This document shows, in pieces, positions 41,119-50,928 of a stretch of DNA of 64,000 bases. The DNA is from Tractidigestivibacter montrealensis (GTDB lineage Bacteria > Actinomycetota > Coriobacteriia > Coriobacteriales > Atopobiaceae): the NCBI RefSeq assembly GCF_024741235.1, contig NZ_JANSKA010000006.1:1-64000 (forward strand), written 5' to 3'. The notes below the pieces were generated by a model that was not told the DNA's origin, ran no database searches, and saw nothing but the letters and a program-made list of their open reading frames with translations. Made by a program: the position numbers and the translations under genes. Every line of letters begins with the position of its first letter. The stretch's first letter is position 1.

Positions 41119-41679
41119 ATGGCATCCGAGAACACCACCAACTACCTGGACTTTTCTGTCACCGCACAGGACGGCAGCACCGTCCCTCTGAGCACCTACG
41201 CCGGCAAGGTCCTGCTCGTTGTGAACACAGCCACCGGCTGCGGCTTCACGCCCCAGTATGAGGACCTCGAGCGCATCTACGCCGCACACAAGGACCAGGG
41301 CCTCGAGATCCTGGACTTCCCCTGCAACCAGTTTGCCGGCCAGGCGCCCGAGTCCGACGACCAGATCAACCAGTTCTGCTCGCTCAAGTTCAACACCGAG
41401 TTCCCGCGCTTCAAGAAGCTCGACGTGAACGGCGACACCGCAGACCCGCTCTTTGCCGCGCTTGCCACCGAGCGCCCCTTCCAGGGCTTTGGCAGCGGCC
41501 TCAAGGTGGCGGCGCTCGACAAGTTTGCCAAGGCCAACAACAAGAAGTTCGGCGAGAAGGCCTACATCATGTGGAACTTCACCAAGTTCCTCATCGACCG
41601 CAACGGCCACCTTGTGGCGCGCTTCGAGCCCACCACCAGCATGGACGAGGTCGAGCGCGCAATCGAGGCGCAACTCTAG
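41119..41679 (+). CDS. Glutathione-peroxidase-family thiol peroxidase
   Basis: The 186-residue product has the peroxidatic Cys41 in VNTATGCGFTPQYE (Cys, not selenocysteine), the FPCNQFAGQ motif with the conserved Gln, and WNFTKFLID. Bacterial Cys-type GPx enzymes usually use thioredoxin. They reduce hydrogen and organic peroxides. ATG at 41119 follows GGAGGAGGGAG. Its stop overlaps the next gene (TAGTG), an OhrR-type regulator, which points to organic peroxide defence. Confidence 0.94.
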   Translation: MASENTTNYLDFSVTAQDGSTVPLSTYAGKVLLVVNTATGCGFTPQYEDLERIYAAHKDQGLEILDFPCNQFAGQAPESDDQINQFCSLKFNTEFPRFKKLDVNGDTADPLFAALATERPFQGFGSGLKVAALDKFAKANNKKFGEKAYIMWNFTKFLIDRNGHLVARFEPTTSMDEVERAIEAQL

Positions 41680-42227
41680 TGGATGCCTCGGCATCGTCGC
41701 AGGCGTCACCGCAGGAGGCCTCCTTCACAACGAAGGGGGCCTCCCCAGCCGAGCTCCTGCGCCTAGACAACCAGCTGTGCTTTCCGCTCTACGCCTGCTC
41801 CAAGGAGGTCGTCCGCAGCTACCAGCCGCTCCTTGGACCTCTCGGCCTCACCTACACGCAGTACCTCTGCATGATGGTCCTCTGGGAGGAGGGCGCGGCA
41901 ACCGTGAGCCACCTCGGAGAGCGGCTCTACCTGGACTCGGGCACGCTTACGCCGGTCCTGAAGAAGCTCGAGAAGAGCGGCTACATCACGCGCGAGAGAA
42001 GCGTGGCGGACGCGCGCGTGCTTGAGGTGCGCCTCACGCCCAAGGGCCGCGACCTTCGCGACCGCGCGGCATCCGTGCCGGTGGCCATGGCGTGCCACGT
42101 GCACCTCTCGGCAGACGAGGCCGCAGAGCTCAAGCGGCTCCTCGCAAAGGTGCTCGTCAGCGTGCGCAATGGCGAGCCGACCGGCAGCAACGCATGCGCA
42201 CAGACAGAAGGAAGCGACAACCAGTGA
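41679..42227 (+). CDS. MarR/OhrR-type organic peroxide regulator
   Basis: GTG at 41679 overlaps the gpx stop. The 182-residue product aligns by eye with OhrR: DNQLCFPLYACSKEVVRSY, where Cys34 occupies the peroxide-sensing position, then LGLTYTQYLCMMVLWEE, LDSGTLTPVLKKLEKSG and the wing ARVLEVRLTPKG. It probably represses the gpx operon until oxidised. It is followed directly (GTGA overlap) by a cation-efflux gene, so the three form one transcription unit. Confidence 0.88.
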   Translation: MDASASSQASPQEASFTTKGASPAELLRLDNQLCFPLYACSKEVVRSYQPLLGPLGLTYTQYLCMMVLWEEGAATVSHLGERLYLDSGTLTPVLKKLEKSGYITRERSVADARVLEVRLTPKGRDLRDRAASVPVAMACHVHLSADEAAELKRLLAKVLVSVRNGEPTGSNACAQTEGSDNQ

Positions 42228-43393
42228 GCAACAAGCAGGACAGGGACGCCGAGAAGAACCAGGCGGCCGCACCCATCCCCACCACCGAGCGCGAGAAGAC
42301 CATCGTACGCACCAGCATCCTCGGCATCGTGGCCAACGTGCTGCTCGCCGCATTCAAGGCCGTGGTGGGCGTGGTCTCCAACTCCATCGCCATCACCCTC
42401 GACGCAGTGAACAACCTCTCCGACGCGCTTTCGTCGGTCATCACGATCGTGGGCACCAAGCTCGCCGGGCGCGCGCCGGACAAGCGTCACCCCATGGGCT
42501 ACGGGCGCATCGAGTACCTCACGGCCATGGTCATCTCGATCATCGTGCTCTACGCCGGCATCACCTCGGCAGTGGAATCCGTGCAGAAGATCGTCTCGCC
42601 CGAGGCGCCAGACTACTCCGCCGCCGCACTGGTGGTTGTTGCCGCCGGCGTCGTGGCCAAGGTGCTTCTCGGCCGCCATGTGCAGTCTGTTGGCAGGCGC
42701 GTGAACGCAGACTCGCTGGTAGCCTCGGGGCAGGACGCGCTCTCGGACGCCGTGCTCTCGGTGTCAACGCTGGGCGCCGCCGTGGTCTACCTGGCGTGGG
42801 GCATCTCGCTTGAGGCCTGGGTGGGTGCCGTTATCTCGGCGTTCATCGTTAAGGCCGGCCTCGAGATGCTCTGGCAGACGCTCAGCCAGATACTGGGCGA
42901 GCGCGTGAGCCCCGAGCTTGCCGAGAAGGTCAAGAGCATCGTGGCCGAGGATGAGTGCGTCCTGGGCGTCTACGACCTCTTCCTGAGCAGCTACGGGCCC
43001 GAGCGCAGGGTTGGCTCAGTCCACGTGGAGGCGCCCGACATAACCACAGCAGAGGAGATTGACGAACTCTCGCGGCGTGTGGCCGAGCGCGTCTTTGCGC
43101 GAACGGACGGCCAGGTCATCATCGCGGCAGTGGGAATCTACTCGAGAAACACCAGCAAGGACGTTGCAAGCATGCGCGAGCGCGTGCGCCGCATCGTGGC
43201 GGCGCACGACCACGTGCTGCAGTTCCACGGCTTCCACGTGGACGAGGCGCGCCACCTGCTGGAATTCGACGTTATCATCGCGTTTGAGGCGCCTGACCGT
43301 CAGGGCGAATACCACCAGATTGTGCGCGAGGCCGAGGAGGCCTTCCCTGCCTACACCGTGCGCGCCACACTCGACAGCGACATCACGGACTAG
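42224..43393 (+). CDS. Cation diffusion facilitator transporter
   Basis: The 389-residue product has six predicted helices and CDF metal-site motifs: LDAVNNLSDALSS in helix 2, HPMGYGRIEYL and SGQDALSDAVLS in helix 5, followed by a cytosolic domain of about 180 residues, longer than the common YiiP type and with a repeated metal-binding-fold region. It exports divalent cations (Mn, Fe or Zn). GTG at 42224 overlaps the regulator stop; AAGGAAG lies upstream. A terminator follows. Confidence 0.92.
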   Translation: MSNKQDRDAEKNQAAAPIPTTEREKTIVRTSILGIVANVLLAAFKAVVGVVSNSIAITLDAVNNLSDALSSVITIVGTKLAGRAPDKRHPMGYGRIEYLTAMVISIIVLYAGITSAVESVQKIVSPEAPDYSAAALVVVAAGVVAKVLLGRHVQSVGRRVNADSLVASGQDALSDAVLSVSTLGAAVVYLAWGISLEAWVGAVISAFIVKAGLEMLWQTLSQILGERVSPELAEKVKSIVAEDECVLGVYDLFLSSYGPERRVGSVHVEAPDITTAEEIDELSRRVAERVFARTDGQVIIAAVGIYSRNTSKDVASMRERVRRIVAAHDHVLQFHGFHVDEARHLLEFDVIIAFEAPDRQGEYHQIVREAEEAFPAYTVRATLDSDITD

Positions 43394-43398
43394 AATAA

Positions 43399-43429
43399 TC
43401 GGCGCGGAGAGGCCACCCTCCCCGCGCCG

Positions 43430-43430
<1 letters not shown>
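43399..43430 (+). terminator. Hairpin ending the gpx-ohrR-CDF operon
   Basis: TCGGCGCGG-A-GAGG / CCTC-C-CCGCGCCGA stem, abutting palindrome copy 6. Confidence 0.7.
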
Positions 43431-45204
<1,774 letters not shown>

Positions 45205-46332
45205 CTACCCCCAGACCTGCTCGGCCACCTCGCGCACCAGGCGAACCTTCGCCCACTGCTCGTCCTCGGTAAGCTTGTTGCCAATCTCGCACGACGCAAA
45301 CCCGCACTGTGGCGAGAGGCACAGGTTCTCAAGCGGCACGTACTTCTCGGCCTCGTGGATGCGCACGACCACAGCCGCGGGATCCTCCAGCGCTGCAGAC
45401 TTGGTGGTCACCAGACCCAGCACGACCTTCTTGCCCGCCGGAACCTTTGCCAGGGGCTCAAAGCCACCCGAGCGCGCGTCGTCAAACTCCAGGAAGAAGG
45501 CGTCGACATTCTCGCGCGCCAGAAGGAAGTCCGCTACGTCGTCGTAGCCGCCCTCGCAGGCCCACGTGGAGTGGAAGTTGCCGCGGCACACATGCGTGTT
45601 CACCGTGAGGTCGGCGGGGCGGCCCTCCAGCGCGCGGTTGTTGACGTTGAGCAGTTCCTCCTTCACGCGCTCCAGGCCGGCAGCGTCAACCCCAAAGAAC
45701 TGCTCGGCGTGCGGGTCCACGACCATGCCCCAAGAGCAGTCGTCAAACTGCAGATTGCGGCAGCCCGCAGCGTAGACGTCGGCGATGAACGCACGGTACG
45801 CGACAACGATGTCGTTCGCCAGCTCCTCGTCAGTCTTGTAGTAGCGGCGCGTTGCCTTCAGGTTGAAGGGCATCGCGAACTGCTCGAAGAACTGCGCCGG
45901 TGCCGGGATGGTGAGCTTGGCCACGCACTTCTCGTCCTCGAGGTCCTGGACAAAGCGGAAGTGCTCGATGAACGGGTGGCCACCGCGGTAGGCGATCTTG
46001 CCGGTGAGGTAGGTGTCGTCGATCTTTGCGGCCTCGTCGTGGAAGGGCAGGCCGGTCTCGGTGGGCTTGTGCGCTACGCCGTCGAACGCCCACATAAAGT
46101 CGAGATGCCAGGTCTCGCGGCGAAACTCGCCGTCGGTGATCACGCCCAGGCCAGCGGCCTTCTCCTTTGCCACCAGGTCGCGGATGCACTCGTCCTCGAC
46201 GGCGGCAAGCGCCTCGGCCGAGATGCGCCCGGCCTTCCAGTCGATGCGCGCCTGCTTTAGGCGGGCGGGCCGCAGGAAGCTGCCAACTACGTCAAAGCGG
46301 TGCGGGGTCTTCTTGTCATATGCGATGCTCAT
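45205..46332 (-). CDS. MetE-like cobalamin-independent methyltransferase (YxjG/YxjH type)
   Basis: The 375-residue product is a stand-alone C-terminal MetE-like TIM barrel, as in B. subtilis YxjG/YxjH: start VVGSFLRPARLKQAR, ITDGEFRRETWHLDFMW, QFDDCSWGM, NTHVCRGNFHSTWACEGGYD and LSPQCGFAS, which includes the zinc His/Cys positions. It probably transfers a methyl group to homocysteine; the donor is uncertain because the folate-binding half of MetE is absent. ATG at 46332 follows AAAGG. It lies 73 bases after a LysR gene on the same strand. Confidence 0.87.
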   Translation of the reverse strand: MSIAYDKKTPHRFDVVGSFLRPARLKQARIDWKAGRISAEALAAVEDECIRDLVAKEKAAGLGVITDGEFRRETWHLDFMWAFDGVAHKPTETGLPFHDEAAKIDDTYLTGKIAYRGGHPFIEHFRFVQDLEDEKCVAKLTIPAPAQFFEQFAMPFNLKATRRYYKTDEELANDIVVAYRAFIADVYAAGCRNLQFDDCSWGMVVDPHAEQFFGVDAAGLERVKEELLNVNNRALEGRPADLTVNTHVCRGNFHSTWACEGGYDDVADFLLARENVDAFFLEFDDARSGGFEPLAKVPAGKKVVLGLVTTKSAALEDPAAVVVRIHEAEKYVPLENLCLSPQCGFASCEIGNKLTEDEQWAKVRLVREVAEQVWG

Positions 46333-46405
46333 GGGGTTGCCTTTCTCTTGTCGTTGACAAGAGCCATGGTGCCCCACGCGAGAACCCAAAGGAACTATCG
46401 ATGCG

Positions 46406-47335
46406 CTATCGCTTGCCATAGCCAGAGGCTATGTACTTCGCAACGTAGGTGCTCAGGTGCTCGAGGTAGCGCTCCGCCATGGGCGAGAGGGGACGACGCG
46501 GCTGGTGGATGTAGCCCAGCTCCATCGTGCCCCCATCCTTGAGCGGAACAGCCACGATGTTCTCGCCGTTCAAGTCCACACTCAGGATGCCGGAGGAGAT
46601 TGTGTAGCCGTCGAGCCCAATGAGCAGATTGAACAGCGTCGCGCGATCCGTGACCACCACGGCCTTGTCCACCTGCTCGGTGATGTGGGGCTCCTCGGCA
46701 AAGTAGAACGAGTTGCGCGAGCCCTGGTCGTAGGAGAGGCGCGGGTACGGCGCAAGGTCCTCAAGCGTCACGGAGTCGCACGAGGCCAGTGGGTTTGTCC
46801 TGCTCACAAAGACGTGCTCGCGGGCCTCGAAGAGCGGCTCGAAGCGCAGCTCTGCGTCGCGAATGGCGCTGGTGAGCACCTCTCGGTTGAAGTCGTTGCG
46901 GTAGAGGACTCCCAGCTCGGAGCGCTGCAGGCGCACGTCCTCGATGGTGCCAAAGGTGGTTCCCTCGCGCAGGCTGAACTCGTAGCGGCTCTCGCCGTGC
47001 TCGCGCACCAGCTCGGCAAAGGCGTTGACCACAAAGGCGTAGTGCTGGCTTGAGACGCCAAAGACGCGGCGCGGCGGCGTACCGTGCTTGTACTGGGCCT
47101 CAAGGAGGTCGGCTTGCTCGACCACCTGCCGCGCGTACGAGAGGAACCGCGTGCCGTCCTCCGTGGGCACGACGCCCTTGCTGGAGCGCTCGAAGATGGC
47201 GATGCCCATCTCGGATTCGAGCTCGGAGATGGCCTTGGAAAGCGACGGTTGGGCGATGAAAAGCCGCTGAGACGCGGCGGTAATCGATCCGGCCGTGGCA
47301 ACCCCGACCACATAGCGAAGCTGCTGCAGTGTCAT
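46406..47335 (-). CDS. LysR-family transcriptional regulator
   Basis: The 309-residue product has the LysR N-terminal HTH (MTLQQLRYVVGVATAGSITA, SQRLFIAQPSLSKAISELE) and a C-terminal effector domain. Its position just upstream of, and on the same strand as, the MetE-like gene suggests methionine or sulfur-related control, but such co-directional placement is weaker evidence than divergence. ATG at 47335 has GGAGGGG nine bases upstream; the open frame continues to 47482 without a better start. Confidence 0.88.
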   Translation of the reverse strand: MTLQQLRYVVGVATAGSITAASQRLFIAQPSLSKAISELESEMGIAIFERSSKGVVPTEDGTRFLSYARQVVEQADLLEAQYKHGTPPRRVFGVSSQHYAFVVNAFAELVREHGESRYEFSLREGTTFGTIEDVRLQRSELGVLYRNDFNREVLTSAIRDAELRFEPLFEAREHVFVSRTNPLASCDSVTLEDLAPYPRLSYDQGSRNSFYFAEEPHITEQVDKAVVVTDRATLFNLLIGLDGYTISSGILSVDLNGENIVAVPLKDGGTMELGYIHQPRRPLSPMAERYLEHLSTYVAKYIASGYGKR

Positions 47336-47502
47336 GGCGGTGCTCCCCTCCCCTGGGCGGCGCTTGCTGGCGCGGCGCACGTCGAGCGATGTTACCTGAC
47401 GGACGCAGCACGAGTGGGCACGGTAATCCCTTGGCGAAAAGAGCACACGTTTCCAAGCGATTGAGCCACGGAGCAGGCACAAATATTACCGAGAATGGGG
47501 AA

Positions 47503-47540
47503 CGGGCCCAGCCGGGGACTACGCCACTTGGCTGGGCCCG
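47503..47540. other. Hairpin in the LysR leader
   Basis: Perfect CGGGCCCAGC / GCTGGGCCCG stem with an 18-base loop, upstream of lysR on the minus strand. Confidence 0.5.
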
Positions 47541-47717
47541 CACGAGGAGGGGGCAATTGGGTCGTGTTGTTCGAGAACAAGGGTAGCCGGCGGAGATATT
47601 GCGGGCGGAAGCAACCGTTAGTCGCACCGACAGATGTTGTTAGGGCATTGTTTGGCCCCTGCACGTGACCGTCTTGTGCATCGAAACCCCGTTCCTTACA
47701 CAATTTTTCGATTTTTT

Positions 47718-47879
47718 GCGCCGAACTGGCCTTCGTTACACGTGGTTTTGCGCACCCTGCTAGTAGTAGGCTGCCAATACATACAATATGTGGTGGTTAC
47801 TTAGAGTCACATGCCAATATATGGGAACTACTACTTATGTCCCCTCCAAAAGCCAGTGTAACGAAGGCCACTTTGGCGC
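47718..47879. repeat. Long inverted repeat with AT-rich centre
   Basis: GCGCC...TGGCCTTCGTTACAC (47718-47741) pairs with GTGTAACGAAGGCCA...GGCGC (47856-47879): 15 + 5 bp separated by a four-base internal loop. The 114 bases between are unusually AT-rich for this genome. The 47336-48080 gap contains no recognised gene. Confidence 0.65.
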
Positions 47880-47980
47880 AATAATCCCAAAATCCCTGTA
47901 ACCAAGGGCATTTCGATGCATCCGGAGCCGCCGCATCCCCCCAGCCCGAAATAACTGCCCCCCAAAAAAACTCCCAGTGC

Positions 47981-48011
47981 TTGACTACCTCGCCGCATTT
48001 GGGCGCATAAT
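47981..48011 (+). promoter_or_regulatory. Candidate mntH promoter
   Basis: TTGACT (47981-47986), 19 bases, CATAAT (48006-48011), in an AT-rich patch 70 bases before mntH. Spacing is slightly long. Confidence 0.4.
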
Positions 48012-48080
48012 GATACATGATACTAATAAAGAACATCGCATCTTGCACTTCGACGCATCTCGGCGCACGTGGAGGAAATT

Positions 48081-49340
48081 ATGGACATTCGTGAGGAGAT
48101 GACCAGGCAATTTGGCGCTGAGAAGACCGGCGGCCACGGAGGCCTCGAGATTCTCAAGCACATTGGCCCAGGCCTGCTAGTAACGGTAGGCTTCATCGAC
48201 CCAGGCAACTGGGCCTCGAACATGGCGGCGGGCTCGCAGTTTGGCTATGGTCTGCTGTGGGTGGTGACGCTTTCGACCCTGATGCTCATCCTGCTGCAGC
48301 ACAACGCCGCCCACCTGGGTATTGCCACGGGCGAATGTCTGGCCGAGGCAACACGCAAGCACTTCCCGCGCTGGCTGGGCACCGCTATTCTCGCCACCGC
48401 GTACGCCGCGACCGTTGCAACCGCGCTGGCCGAGGTCCTTGGCGGCGCCATCGCGCTCCAGATGCTCTTTGGACTCCCTGTCCGCGTGGGCAGCGTCATT
48501 GTGGGCGCCTTCTCCGTGGCCATGTTGGCAACCAACTCGTACAGGCGAATCGAGCGCTGGATCATAGCGTTTGTCTCGCTCATTGGCCTGGCCTTCCTTG
48601 CCGAGCTTGCGCTGGTGAACGTTGACTGGCCGCAGGCAGCGGTCTCGTGGGTCAGTCCAAGCTTCCCCGCCGGCTCCGCAGCCATCGTGATGAGTGTGCT
48701 AGGTGCCGTGGTCATGCCGCACAACCTGTTCCTGCACTCCGAGGTGATCCAGAGCGTCCACTACGAGCAGCAGGGCGAGAAGGTCATCCGTGAGCGCCTG
48801 CGCTACGAGCTCTTCGACACGCTCTTCTCGATGGGCGTTGGCTGGGCGATAAACTCCGCCATGGTGATTCTTGCGGCCACGACGTTCTTCACGCGCGGCG
48901 TGGTTGTGGACGACCTCGCGACCGCGGCGGCGACGCTCTCCCCTATCCTGGGCTCTGCTGCGACGATCATCTTTGCCGTAGCCCTGCTCCTGGCTGGCCT
49001 CTCTTCCTCCGTGACGGCAGGCATGGCGGCAGGCACCATCAGCGCGGGCATGTTTGGCGAGGAGTACGACATCCATGACCGCCACTCCTCCGTGGGTGTG
49101 GCGCTGTGCATGGGCATTGCCACGCTGGCGTGCCTGCTGGTGGAGAACACCTTCCAGGGCTTGGTGCTCTCGCAAGCGCTGCTCTCGCTGCAGCTGCCAA
49201 TCACGATCTTCACGCAAATCCGCCTCACGGGCTCGAAGCGCGTCATGGGCCGCTACGCCAACTCGCGCCTCACAAACGCATTGCTGCTTGCAACGGGTAT
49301 CGTGGTGACTGCAATAAACGTTATTTCCCTCGCGGGATAG
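48081..49340 (+). CDS. mntH: Nramp-family divalent metal (Mn2+) transporter
   Basis: The 419-residue product is an eleven-helix proton-coupled Nramp importer. The helix 1 DPGN motif is at residues 40-43 (GFIDPGNWASNMAAGSQFG), and the helix 6 MPH motif is in VVMPHNLFLHS. These residues bind Mn2+ or Fe2+. ATG at 48081 sits five bases after GGAGG; the GTG at 48069 lies in that ribosome site and is rejected. A membrane DUF218 gene follows eight bases later and is probably cotranscribed. Confidence 0.94.
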   Translation: MDIREEMTRQFGAEKTGGHGGLEILKHIGPGLLVTVGFIDPGNWASNMAAGSQFGYGLLWVVTLSTLMLILLQHNAAHLGIATGECLAEATRKHFPRWLGTAILATAYAATVATALAEVLGGAIALQMLFGLPVRVGSVIVGAFSVAMLATNSYRRIERWIIAFVSLIGLAFLAELALVNVDWPQAAVSWVSPSFPAGSAAIVMSVLGAVVMPHNLFLHSEVIQSVHYEQQGEKVIRERLRYELFDTLFSMGVGWAINSAMVILAATTFFTRGVVVDDLATAAATLSPILGSAATIIFAVALLLAGLSSSVTAGMAAGTISAGMFGEEYDIHDRHSSVGVALCMGIATLACLLVENTFQGLVLSQALLSLQLPITIFTQIRLTGSKRVMGRYANSRLTNALLLATGIVVTAINVISLAG

Positions 49341-49348
49341 GAGCCACC

Positions 49349-50425
49349 GTGGAAGCCTTTACCCTTGTCGCCTCCTGTCTTGCCGCTGTGGGGCAGCTCT
49401 GGTTCTGGCACCTCCACACGCACGAGCAGCGCAGCCTTTGGTACGGGCTTTCGTTCCTCGTTGCCGTGGGCACGGCCGTCATGGACATCGAGGTAATCCT
49501 CCTGCAGGCATTCTCACTCGAGAGCCATCCCATTGCCGAGCAGGTTAACCTTGTGGTCATTGGAGTCATGGCAGTGGCACTCCTTGCGTTTCCCGTTGCT
49601 CTGGTGGTGACGCTCGTTGCCTCGGGCATACGGCTCGTTCGACGCGAGGGCGCAAACCCGCGTAACATGCTCTCGCTTGGGCTAGGCGTCCTCATGGTTG
49701 CCTACGTAATCGTCTGGCCGCAGGTACGCAGCGCCCTTACCAGCGTGCCCATGCTCGGTCGCGTGCTCGACCTGGTCTTTGGCTTTGCGGCGATACTCCT
49801 AGGCATCGCCGGCGTGGCGTTCACACTCTACACCGTGAGCGGCCTGGTAGCGCAAATCCCCCACCGACACCGACGCTACCAGCGGATTGTTGTGCTTGGC
49901 TCAGGGCTTATGCCAGACGGCTCGGTAACCCCGCTTTTGGCCCACCGCGTTGAGCGCGGCATGGAGATGTGGCGCAGGAATCCGGGTTCCGTGCTGCTTA
50001 TGTCCGGTGGCCAAGGTGCGGACGAAGCACAGCCGGAGTCCTACGCCATGCGTGCGTACGCCGAATCGCTCGGCGTACCGGCAGAGGCGATTCTAGTTGA
50101 GGACAAGTCCACGAACACGCAGGAAAACCTGAAGCATTGCGCTCGGCTGCTTGCCGAGAAGGACGGAGACAACGCTGGTCGCATCCTTGTTGTGACCGAC
50201 AACTACCACGTCTTTCGGGCACTGCTCATCACCCGCAAGCTGGGCATTCCCGCAGATGGCGTTGGCTCGCACGTACGCCTGTACTTCTCGCTCAACGCGC
50301 TGGTGCGCGAGTGGGTGGCGTACGTCTCGCTGCGCCGAGCGTTCTACACTAGGCTCACCATTGCGCTGCTGGTAATCTACCTGGTAGCAAGCGGTTTCAA
50401 CGCGATGGTTGCGCCTAGCGCGTAG
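49349..50425 (+). CDS. YdcF/SanA-like DUF218 membrane protein
   Basis: The 358-residue product has about five transmembrane helices (residues 5-165), then a DUF218 domain: IVVLGSGLMPDGSVTPLLAHR, VLLMSGGQGADEAQPES, EDKSTNTQENLKHC and VTDNYHVFRALL, and a final C-terminal helix. DUF218 proteins (ElyC, SanA, YdcF) act at the envelope, linked to cell-wall polymer handling in enterobacteria; exact chemistry is unknown. GTG at 49349 follows AGGAG by six bases. Confidence 0.87.
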   Translation: MEAFTLVASCLAAVGQLWFWHLHTHEQRSLWYGLSFLVAVGTAVMDIEVILLQAFSLESHPIAEQVNLVVIGVMAVALLAFPVALVVTLVASGIRLVRREGANPRNMLSLGLGVLMVAYVIVWPQVRSALTSVPMLGRVLDLVFGFAAILLGIAGVAFTLYTVSGLVAQIPHRHRRYQRIVVLGSGLMPDGSVTPLLAHRVERGMEMWRRNPGSVLLMSGGQGADEAQPESYAMRAYAESLGVPAEAILVEDKSTNTQENLKHCARLLAEKDGDNAGRILVVTDNYHVFRALLITRKLGIPADGVGSHVRLYFSLNALVREWVAYVSLRRAFYTRLTIALLVIYLVASGFNAMVAPSA

Positions 50426-50524
50426 GGAAGCGTCCGGAGGAACGCCCTGCCATTTGGTGCGAGCCGCGACAGCCGTTTGAGCTGCCATCCTGATTCTTCC
50501 TCGCCTGGTCACTTACCTTCTGCC

Positions 50525-50773
50525 GCATAAAAACGCTCTATCGAACGGATTTCTCGCCGACCTTGCACAAAAGTGCCCTATCGAACGGTACCTGAGGGAG
50601 ACCGTGTTCGCTTAAGTGCATGAGTATGCAACATTACGAATCTATATCCTGTTAATCGTTGATATTATGCACTAAATATTCGTTGGCCAATTTGTGGTGT
50701 CGATAGGGGCCGTCCGAAAGAGCCATTTTATGCAGTCACTCGGCATTTGCCGTTCGTTAGAGCATTTTTGTGC
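50525..50773. repeat. Four copies of a 24-bp motif in inverted pairs
   Basis: The motif begins GCAYAAAA and ends CTATCGAACGG. Direct copies: 50525-50548 and 50565-50588. Inverted copies: 50710-50733 and 50750-50773. Between the pairs lies about 120 bases of AT-rich DNA. No gene is recognised in 50426-50928. Confidence 0.7.
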
Positions 50774-50849
50774 GTCCATAGGCTCAACTGGTCGCGCGAC
50801 ACGATCACAGGTCCAATTGGACACGCGAGAACGATCTTTCGCGGCATCG

Positions 50850-50881
50850 TAAACGAGGGCCCCGCCAAAGCGGAGCCCTCG
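50850..50881 (-). terminator. Terminator after the adhesin gene
   Basis: On the minus strand CGAGGGC-T-CCGC / CGG-G-GCCCTCG then TTTACG. Confidence 0.75.
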
Positions 50882-50928
50882 AGGCATCAAAGCTATGTGC
50901 GACAGCGCACGGCCGATAAGCCTAATCG

